Source of the DNA: Rhizobium sp.
Lineage (GTDB): Bacteria > Pseudomonadota > Alphaproteobacteria > Rhizobiales > Rhizobiaceae
Reading direction: 5' to 3'
DNA length: 30,175 bases
Assembly: GCA_003527225.1 (NCBI GenBank)
Contig: DPXQ01000163.1
Coordinates: forward strand, 14,111 to 44,285
Under the pieces are notes generated by a model that ran no database searches, was not told the DNA's origin, and was given only the letters and a program-made list of their open reading frames with translations. The position numbers were made by a program, and so were the translations under genes. Shown one piece after another: positions 24,267-30,175 of this stretch. How positions within the stretch are numbered: the first letter of the stretch is position 1; every line of letters begins with the position of its first letter.

Positions 24267-25319
24267 TTACTTCGTCTTGCGCGCCGGTCCCTTCCGCTCG
24301 GCCGACGCCGCCCAGAGGTTGATGTCGGCGTCCTTCGCGTAGATGTCGATCTCGGCCAGTTCCTCGGCCGTGAAATCGGGATTCTCCAGCGCCTTGACGC
24401 AATCCTCGACCTGACCTGGCCTGGACGCCCCGATCAGCGCCGTGGTGATCCGCCCGCCGCGCAACACCCAGGCAAGCGCCATCTGCGCAAGGGTTTGGCC
24501 CCGGCGTTCGGCGATCGCATTGAGCTTGCGGATGTTTTCGATGTTCCGCTCGTTCAGGAAATCGGGATTGAGCGATTTGTGCTGCGCCGCCCGGCTCTCC
24601 TCGGGAATGCCGCCCAGGTATTTCGCGGTCAGCATGCCCTGTGCAAGCGGCGAGAAGACGATGGAGCCGATGCCCAGTTCCTCGAGCGTATCGATCAGGC
24701 CATCCTCCTCGATCCAGCGGTTGATCATCGAATAGCTCGGCTGGTGGATGAGGCATGGCGTGCCGAGATCCTTCAGGATCGCCGCGGCCTCGCGGGTGCG
24801 CTTCGAATTGTAGGAGGAGATGCCGACATAAAGCGCCCTGCCCGAGCGCACGATCTGATCGAGCGCGCCGCAGGTTTCCTCAAGCGGCGTGTCCGGATCG
24901 AAACGGTGGGAATAGAAGATATCCACATAATCGAGGCCCATGCGCTTCAGGCTCTGGTCGCACGACGCGATGAGGTATTTGCGGCTGCCCCATTCCCCAT
25001 ACGGACCGGGCCACATGCCGTAGCCCGCCTTGGACGATATGATCAGCTCGTCGCGATAACCGGCAAGATCGGTCTTCAGGATCTCGCCGAAGGCGAGTTC
25101 CGCGCTGCCGCCCGGCGGTCCGTAATTGTTGGCGAGATCGAAATGCGTGATCCCCAGGTCGAAGGCCTTGCGGACAATCGCCTGTTTGGTCGCATGCGGC
25201 GTGTCATCGCCGAAATTATGCCAGAGCCCCAGCGAAATTGCCGGCAATTTCAATCCGCTCCGGCCACAGCGATTGTACTTCATCCGCTCATAGCGGTTTT
25301 CCGACGGCTGCCACTGCAT
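24267..25319 (-). CDS. Aldo/keto reductase, YghZ (L-glyceraldehyde 3-phosphate reductase) type
   Basis: The protein has 350 residues. GGAG six bases upstream supports ATG 25319. It is an NADPH-dependent TIM-barrel reductase with the catalytic tetrad positions visible: D and Y in THFDLANNYGPP, K in ISSKAGYGMWPGPYGEWGS and H in IFYSHRFDPDTP. The long GYGMWPGPYGEWGSRKYL loop and the MKYNRCGRSGLKLPAISLG start are those of the YghZ/Kv-beta-like group. Its substrate in this cluster is probably a sugar aldehyde released by the glycosidases or dehydrogenase, but this is inference. It follows the Gfo/Idh/MocA gene by 69 bases. Confidence 0.93.
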   Translation of the reverse strand: MQWQPSENRYERMKYNRCGRSGLKLPAISLGLWHNFGDDTPHATKQAIVRKAFDLGITHFDLANNYGPPGGSAELAFGEILKTDLAGYRDELIISSKAGYGMWPGPYGEWGSRKYLIASCDQSLKRMGLDYVDIFYSHRFDPDTPLEETCGALDQIVRSGRALYVGISSYNSKRTREAAAILKDLGTPCLIHQPSYSMINRWIEEDGLIDTLEELGIGSIVFSPLAQGMLTAKYLGGIPEESRAAQHKSLNPDFLNERNIENIRKLNAIAERRGQTLAQMALAWVLRGGRITTALIGASRPGQVEDCVKALENPDFTAEELAEIDIYAKDADINLWAASAERKGPARKTK

Positions 25320-25388
25320 GATCTTCTCCATTCCGTTCGATAGGTGCGGGCCCATCTATGCCCGCCCCCATTGACTGACGCAACCGGC

Positions 25389-26522
25389 TCATTTGAGCAG
25401 TGCCCGCGCCTCTTTTATCCCGAGCGCGGCCGGCTGGGTGCATGTCGTCGAAAGCGTGACGAATTCCCCGATCTCGCCGGACTTCAGGATCGCCGTCATC
25501 ACGTCGACACCGTGGAGCGCACGATCGAGCGAACAGCGCGCTTCGCGGCCTTCGAGGATGGCGACCGCCATGTCGGCGAGCCCCGCCGTCCGGTAATTGG
25601 CCCGGGGTCCGTTGGCGTGGTCCTGATTGTCGATGCCGAAGGGATGCTCCCAGGTCTCCAGCGGCTGGATATCCTTGTTGCGCCCGGAGGCCTCGACGAC
25701 ACCGCCGAAGAAATTCGGGTCCGGCACGAAGAGAGAGCCTTCCGTGCCGTAGAGCTCCATGTTGGCGTGGCGGTGCGACCAGACATCCCAGCTCGCCGAC
25801 AGCGTGATCGTCGCGCCGTTCTGGAACTCCAGAAGCGCATGGATATTGGTCGGCGTCTTCACCGGGATCACCTCGCCCTCGCGCGGCTGGCTGGTGATCG
25901 TGCGAGTCTCAGACGCCATGGACGTCAGCGCAGCGACCCGCTTTACCGGGCCGATGAGGTTGATGAGGTTGGCGATGTAATAGGGGCCGAGATCGAGGAC
26001 CGGACCACCGCCGGGCAGGAAGAAGAAATCGGGATTGGGATGCCACATCTCCATGCCCGGGCTCATGACGTGACAGGTGCCCGACGTGACGCGGCCGATG
26101 CCGCCCTCGTCGATATATTTGCGCGCCAGCTGGTGCGATCCGCCGAGGAAGGTGTCCGGCGCGCAGCCGACCGACAACCCCTTTTCCTTCGAGAGCTTCC
26201 GCAAGTCCTCGCCCGCCTCGAGACTGAGAACCAGAGGCTTTTCGGAATAGACATGCTTGCCGGCCTCGAGGATGCGTCTCGAGACCGCGTAATGGGCGTC
26301 CGGGATCGTCAGATTGACGATGATGTCGAGCTCGTCATTGGCCAGCAGTTCGTCCATCGGCTGCGCCTTGACGCCGTATTCTTCCGCCCTGAGTTCGGCG
26401 GCGTTCATGTTGAGATCGGTGCAGGCGAGCACCTTGAGCCCCTTGAAGAGCGGAGCGAGGGAAAAATAGGTGGTCGAGATATTGCCGCATCCGATGATGC
26501 CGACGCCGAGTTCGCGTGCCAT
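25389..26522 (-). CDS. Gfo/Idh/MocA-family sugar oxidoreductase
   Basis: The protein has 377 residues. It has an N-terminal Rossmann domain (GVGIIGCGNIS for NAD(P) binding), the family EKP motif (HVYSEKPLVLS, with the catalytic Lys), and a C-terminal alpha/beta sheet domain with GGGPVLDLGPYYIANLINLIG, in which the D..H/Y pair positions the sugar. Family members oxidise or reduce hexoses, inositols or their derivatives; the specific sugar is unknown. It lies 26 bases after the TIM-barrel gene, a common partner of this family in sugar oxidation-epimerisation routes. No signal peptide is present. Confidence 0.93.
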   Translation of the reverse strand: MARELGVGIIGCGNISTTYFSLAPLFKGLKVLACTDLNMNAAELRAEEYGVKAQPMDELLANDELDIIVNLTIPDAHYAVSRRILEAGKHVYSEKPLVLSLEAGEDLRKLSKEKGLSVGCAPDTFLGGSHQLARKYIDEGGIGRVTSGTCHVMSPGMEMWHPNPDFFFLPGGGPVLDLGPYYIANLINLIGPVKRVAALTSMASETRTITSQPREGEVIPVKTPTNIHALLEFQNGATITLSASWDVWSHRHANMELYGTEGSLFVPDPNFFGGVVEASGRNKDIQPLETWEHPFGIDNQDHANGPRANYRTAGLADMAVAILEGREARCSLDRALHGVDVMTAILKSGEIGEFVTLSTTCTQPAALGIKEARALLK

Positions 26523-26548
26523 TGTGGGTTCCGGATTCTGGAGTGAAA

Positions 26549-27310
26549 TCAGTAACTGTTGAAGGAAGCGATCGAGCGGTCGATCAGCCGGCCGATGTCG
26601 TTCGGATTGTCGTGCTCGACGATGAAGTGGCGAACGTCATACGCCTTCAGCGCCGTTATCAGGCCTTTCCAGTCGACTGTGCCGTGACCGACATCGGCCC
26701 AGCCATCCTCGTCCCTGTTCTCGCCGGCAGGCGCGATATCCTTGACATGCACGGCGCTGATACGCTTGCCGTAGCTATCGACCCAGGCAAAGGGATCGGC
26801 GCCGCCACGGATGATCCACGCAATGTCCGCCTCCCAGGAAAGATCCGGACCGCCCGCGAAGATCTGTTCCTGCGGCGTGGATTCGTCATCGAGGGTGGTG
26901 AACTCGAAGTCATGATTGTGCCAGCCGAACGTCAGTCCGGCGTCACGGAATGGCTTGCCTGCCTCCTGCAACCTCTGGCCGAAGGCGAACCAGCCGGCCG
27001 CGTCGCGCGGGCGCAGGTTCGCCATCAGATGCGGGCAGTAGATCGCCTCGATCCCGAGTGTCCTGGCGATATTCAGCGCGCGCGCGGGGTCTCCCTCCAG
27101 GAGGTCGAGGCCGAAATGCCCGGTCGGCATCGTCAGTCCGTTGCGGTCGAGATCGGTCCGCAAAGCCTTGAGACCATCCTCATCCAGTGCCGCATACATC
27201 GCACCGTAGCCTTCGACCTCAGTGTAGCCGGCCTTGGCAAGCAAGGGGAATATCTGCGTGAACGGTTGGAAATTGCGTGCGCTGTAAAGCTGGAAACCAA
27301 GCCTGGTCAT
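26549..27310 (-). CDS. Sugar phosphate isomerase/epimerase (xylose isomerase-like TIM barrel)
   Basis: The protein has 253 residues. AAGGAGG seven bases upstream gives a strong start at 27310. It is an AP-endonuclease-2/xylose-isomerase-like barrel: LGFQLYSARNF, YTEVEGYG, LTFGWHNHDFEF (metal-ligand His/Glu region), WEADIAWIIRGGADPF, VHVKDIAP, and HFIVEHDNPND with the C-terminal Glu/Asp metal ligands. Family members epimerise or isomerise sugars, keto-inositols or hydroxy acids using a divalent metal. Together with the adjacent oxidoreductase it may rearrange the sugar released by the mannosidase. It lies 74 bases after the mannosidase gene. Confidence 0.92.
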   Translation of the reverse strand: MTRLGFQLYSARNFQPFTQIFPLLAKAGYTEVEGYGAMYAALDEDGLKALRTDLDRNGLTMPTGHFGLDLLEGDPARALNIARTLGIEAIYCPHLMANLRPRDAAGWFAFGQRLQEAGKPFRDAGLTFGWHNHDFEFTTLDDESTPQEQIFAGGPDLSWEADIAWIIRGGADPFAWVDSYGKRISAVHVKDIAPAGENRDEDGWADVGHGTVDWKGLITALKAYDVRHFIVEHDNPNDIGRLIDRSIASFNSY

Positions 27311-27384
27311 GTCGTTTCCTCCTTGTGTTCTGACGCATCCGCCGGATCGCAGTGTCCGGCATTACGTTTCTGGTTGACCGCGCC

Positions 27385-29847
27385 TCAGACCACCGCCTGG
27401 CAGGCGTGAAGGTCGTAGGTCCGGAATTGCGGGATGGCGCCGCCCGTGAGCGGAGATGCCGGCGTGAAGGTAATCCGTCGGCTTTCGCCGGCGTGAAGGT
27501 CGAAGGCATTGTCGGAATAGCGGCCGGGACAATCGCTCTCGATCATGACGAAGAGTGCGAGCCCGGCCGCGCAAATGAGCAGTTCAACGGAACCGTCATC
27601 GAGCGCGGCCGTCGACACATCGAGGTTTGCAGGCAGCAGATCGAGCGCCTTGTAAGTGCCGTGGACATAATGCCCCTCGCCGCTCATGCCATTGGACGCG
27701 ATGAAACTCCAGGCTAGCAGGCAGCCGGCCGGGATCTCGCTGGCCTCGATCGTCAGCAGCGTCCCCGCCCTGTCCGGCTCGCAGATGGCGTTGGCCGTCT
27801 TCAGCGGAATGCGATCGCCGCCAAGGTTCAGCGCAAAAAGGTTCATATCGATGCCAACCGACTCCGGTGTGTCGTTGACCATGGAAAGCACGATCCGGCT
27901 GCCGTCCTCCGATGGAATAGCGGCGACCGCGACCGGTTGAAAGAAACGCCGCGCCATGTAGTGCAGCGCCTTCCAGCTGCCGCCATAGTCAAGGCTCGAC
28001 CAGGAGGCGACCGGCCATGTGTCGTTCAATTGCCAATAAAGCGTACCCATGCAATGGGGTTTCAGCGAGCGCCAGTATTCGACCGCCGTGCTGATCGCCA
28101 GACCCTGCTGGATCTGGCTCAGATAGACGAAATTGGCGAAGTCCCTGGGAAAGCGGAAACAGCGGAACATGGTGCCTGCGATCCGCTCGTTGCCGCCGGC
28201 ATTCTTCTGATGCAGCTCGATCACAGGCGCGGCGATGTTCATGTCGCCCTTGTCGGCAAAGGTCTCGATCACCGGCATCGAGGTGTAGGACTGGAAGCCG
28301 AATTCCGAGCAGAAGCGCGGCTTCACTGAACGGTAGTTGTCGAAGGACTTGTTCTCGTGCCAGACCGACCAGTAATGCATGTCGCCGGAGCCGTCGGCAT
28401 GCCAGGCGTCACCGTAGTCGAGATAGCCCGACGCCGGGCTCGATGGCCACCAGAGAGCTTGCGGCGCGGCCTTCTTCAGCCCCTGCTCGATCGTCCGGTT
28501 CAGCCGGTCATAGGCGACGAGGTAGCGGTCCCGGTTGTCGCGGCTTTCCTGGAACCAGGTGAGCGCGCCGACCAGTTCGTTGTCGCCGCACCAGAGCGCG
28601 ATCGACGGGTGCGAAGACAGGCGACGGACCTGATAGTCGACTTCGGCCGCGACATTCTCGAGAAAGTCCTCGGTGCAGGGATAGAGGTTGCAGGCGAACA
28701 TGAAGTCCTGCCAGACCATCAGGCCGAGCCGGTCGCACAGGTCGTAGAAATAGTCCTGCTCGTAGAACCCGCCGCCCCAGACGCGGATCATGTTCATGTG
28801 GGCAGCGACCGCCGAATTGAGCAGGTCCTCCGTCTTGTCCCGACTGGTGCGGGAAAACAGCGCGTCGGCCGGGATCCAGTTGGCGCCACGGCAGAAGATT
28901 TCCCGGCCGTTGACCCGAAACGCGAAGCGCGAACCGGCCTCGTCCGGGTCGGTAATGAGGGCAATGGTGCGCAGGCCGATCCGGCGGGTCAGCGTTTCGC
29001 CCGGAATGTCGGCGGACAGCGTGTAGAGCGCCTGCTCGCCGCTGCCGGCCGGCCACCAGAGGCGCGGCCTGTCGATGTGGAAGACGTGGGCGATCACGGT
29101 CTCGCCGGCGGGAATGCCGCAATCGAGGCGCTCGCGCACACCGTCGAATTCGAAATGCACAGGCACGACGCTCGGCTCGAAGGCATGGAGGGTGAGCTTC
29201 ACATGCAGGTCGACGCTGCCGTCGTCGTGATGGACCTGCTCGGTTTCGAGATGCTCTATCCGTGCTGGATCGAGCTTCTTCAGCGCAACGGTGCCGTAGA
29301 GGCCGAGCGGCGCCACCGCAATGTTCCAGTCCCAGCCGAAATGGCACTGCGGCTTGCGCAGCATGTTGCCGTTGGCGATCGGCGAATTATTGGTCGAATA
29401 GGGAATGTAGAAGGGCTGGCGCGCCTGGCGCTCGGCACCGGCAGCAATGCTCGAATGGATCAGGATGCGAATGGTGTTCTCGCCCGGCTGGAGTGCCGCC
29501 GAGACGTCCGGCCGATAGCGCCGGAAGCAGTTGTCGGCGGAGAGCACCGGCACGTCGTTGACGAAGACCACGGCGACCGTGTCGAGATAGTCGATGTCTA
29601 GGTACCAGCTGCCGTCGGCGTGATCGAGAGAGAAGGAGCGCTCCAGCGTCCAGTCCCGCTCCGCCACCCACTGCACCGCCTCCTCGTTGCGGCCGAAATA
29701 GGGGTCGGGGATGATGCCGGCGGCCTGAAGCGCCGAGTGCACGTCGCCCGGCAGCGTCATCGCCGCGTCGTGTTCGCCACCGGCGGAGGAAAGCCGCCAA
29801 GTACCGGAGAGGTCGATGGTCTTGGGTGTGTCGGAAGCGTTCGTCAT
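27385..29847 (-). CDS. Glycoside hydrolase family 2 beta-mannosidase
   Basis: The protein has 820 residues, a standard length for bacterial GH2 mannosidases. The order is a jelly-roll sugar-binding domain (MTLPGDVHSALQAAGIIPDP is the mannosidase-type start, then YFGRNEEAVQWVAERDW), an immunoglobulin-like domain, the TIM barrel, and C-terminal beta domains. The acid/base is E424 (LWCGDNE) and the nucleophile E515 (CSEFGFQSYTSM); MIRVWGGGFYE and DRLGLMVWQDFMFACNLYP are family blocks. No signal peptide, so it is cytoplasmic and releases mannose from imported beta-mannosides. It heads the visible run of catabolic genes and lies downstream of the transporter ATPase gene, separated by a 46-bp inverted repeat element. 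Confidence 0.95.
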   Translation of the reverse strand: MTNASDTPKTIDLSGTWRLSSAGGEHDAAMTLPGDVHSALQAAGIIPDPYFGRNEEAVQWVAERDWTLERSFSLDHADGSWYLDIDYLDTVAVVFVNDVPVLSADNCFRRYRPDVSAALQPGENTIRILIHSSIAAGAERQARQPFYIPYSTNNSPIANGNMLRKPQCHFGWDWNIAVAPLGLYGTVALKKLDPARIEHLETEQVHHDDGSVDLHVKLTLHAFEPSVVPVHFEFDGVRERLDCGIPAGETVIAHVFHIDRPRLWWPAGSGEQALYTLSADIPGETLTRRIGLRTIALITDPDEAGSRFAFRVNGREIFCRGANWIPADALFSRTSRDKTEDLLNSAVAAHMNMIRVWGGGFYEQDYFYDLCDRLGLMVWQDFMFACNLYPCTEDFLENVAAEVDYQVRRLSSHPSIALWCGDNELVGALTWFQESRDNRDRYLVAYDRLNRTIEQGLKKAAPQALWWPSSPASGYLDYGDAWHADGSGDMHYWSVWHENKSFDNYRSVKPRFCSEFGFQSYTSMPVIETFADKGDMNIAAPVIELHQKNAGGNERIAGTMFRCFRFPRDFANFVYLSQIQQGLAISTAVEYWRSLKPHCMGTLYWQLNDTWPVASWSSLDYGGSWKALHYMARRFFQPVAVAAIPSEDGSRIVLSMVNDTPESVGIDMNLFALNLGGDRIPLKTANAICEPDRAGTLLTIEASEIPAGCLLAWSFIASNGMSGEGHYVHGTYKALDLLPANLDVSTAALDDGSVELLICAAGLALFVMIESDCPGRYSDNAFDLHAGESRRITFTPASPLTGGAIPQFRTYDLHACQAVV

Positions 29848-29883
29848 GGGTCAATCCAGATCATTCATTTCGAAGCAAGAGCG

Positions 29884-30119
29884 CCCCCCTCTGGCCTGCC
29901 GGCCATCTCCCCCACAAGGGGGGAGATCGATGTGCGGTGGGCGCCTCGCTCACAGAAGCGCTTGTGCCGTCTGCGGCGCTAGCCCCAAAATCGTTTAGTG
30001 GAGCGAGCAGCAAACGCGGATGGAGGCCTGAGCGTCCCGGCAGCAGACGGAGGGCAAGGCGCGTCCGTCCTGCCGATCTCCCCCCTTGTGGGGGAGATGG
30101 CCGGCAGGCCAGAGGGGGG
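29884..30119. repeat. RIME-like element: two perfect 46-bp inverted arms
   Basis: The arms at 29884-29929 and 30074-30119 are exact reverse complements over 46 bases (CTCTGGCCTGCCGGCC, ATCTCCCCC, ACAAGGGGGGAGAT blocks). They flank 144 bases without a gene. Each arm also has its own stem (ATCTCCCCC, ACAAG, GGGGGAGAT). The same arm sequence, diverged, occurs three times inside uvrB. Confidence 0.9.
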
Positions 30120-30142
30120 TGACACCAAATGACAACCGCTCA

Positions 30143-30175
30143 TCAAAGCCGCTCCTCCGTCTCGGCATCGAACAG
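30143..30175 (-). CDS. C-terminal end of a sugar ABC transporter ATP-binding protein (partial)
   Basis: Only the last ten codons are inside the window, read leftward from the right edge: LFDAETEERL followed by TGA at 30143-30145. The ending FDAET is typical of the C-terminal TOBE-type domain of UgpC/MsmX-class ATPases that energise sugar importers. Its place upstream of a cytoplasmic beta-mannosidase on the same strand fits an oligosaccharide import operon. The call is inference from ten residues and the context. Confidence 0.55.
   Translation of the reverse strand: MFDAETEERL

Noticed and set aside
25344..26546. 400-codon plus-strand frame
   Set aside because: It is antisense to the Gfo/Idh/MocA gene, which has all family motifs.
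28357..29601. 414-codon plus-strand frame
   Set aside because: It is antisense to the GH2 mannosidase; composition is that of a mirror frame.
29884..30119. CRISPR array
   Set aside because: There are only two arms in inverted orientation, with no regular direct repeats or spacers, and no cas genes.

Overview
The window reads as a chromosomal segment of an alphaproteobacterium of the order Hyphomicrobiales, most likely Rhizobiaceae (Rhizobium, Sinorhizobium/Ensifer, Shinella or a relative). The grounds are high GC with strong G/C third-position bias, a UvrB with a long C-terminal tail, DUF1489, DUF599 and DUF1345 proteins of rhizobial type, a LiuR-like MerR protein with its operator, and several classes of GC-rich palindromic intergenic repeat (RIME-like) typical of rhizobia. 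The species call is inference.

Layout. (a) 1-1171: the 3' end of uvrB, whose tail contains three RIME-like repeat copies read through in frame. (b) 1212-3372, minus strand: a visibly AT-rich two-gene island encoding an ABC-type AAA ATPase and a DUF4435/TOPRIM-like protein with overlapping ends. This is the architecture of the anti-phage system PARIS (AriA-AriB). (c) 3839-6752: small conserved proteins, a J-domain protein, a repeat element, a palindrome-rich non-coding stretch and a cold-shock gene with a long leader and a clear terminator. (d) 6777-9744, minus strand: dusA, a DUF1489 protein and sdaA. (e) 9863-12557: a 33-residue membrane protein with its own ribosome binding site and terminator, then DUF599, a DUF1624-type acyltransferase and an ICMT-like methyltransferase. 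(f) 12565-15192: a MerR regulator with a probable auto-operator, mgtE, and a peptide-deformylase-like protein lacking key metal ligands. (g) tRNA-Leu(GAG), lipB, an EamA transporter and a conserved hypothetical. (h) 18309-21485: the glutathione-dependent formaldehyde pathway (adhC and fghA) with a DUF188 and a DUF1345 gene between them. (i) 21601-22462: two lower-GC orphan genes. (j) 22485-30175, minus strand: a probable hemicellulose-oligosaccharide catabolic operon (the last codons of an ABC transporter ATPase, GH2 beta-mannosidase, TIM-barrel epimerase/isomerase, Gfo/Idh/MocA dehydrogenase, aldo/keto reductase, GH43 beta-xylosidase) punctuated by palindromic repeats.

How the genes work together. 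AdhC oxidises S-hydroxymethylglutathione to S-formylglutathione, which FghA hydrolyses to formate and glutathione. The 22-30 kb cluster would import a plant-derived oligosaccharide, hydrolyse mannosidic and xylosidic bonds in the cytoplasm, and route the sugars through oxidation, epimerisation and reduction. The two-gene island would act as an abortive-infection defence: the ATPase senses a phage protein and releases a TOPRIM-type nuclease. The most interesting items are this island, the repeat-derived tail of UvrB, the pseudo-deformylase, the tiny membrane protein gene, the palindrome-rich untranslated stretch at 5.2-5.65 kb, and the perfect 46-bp inverted repeat at 29.9-30.1 kb.
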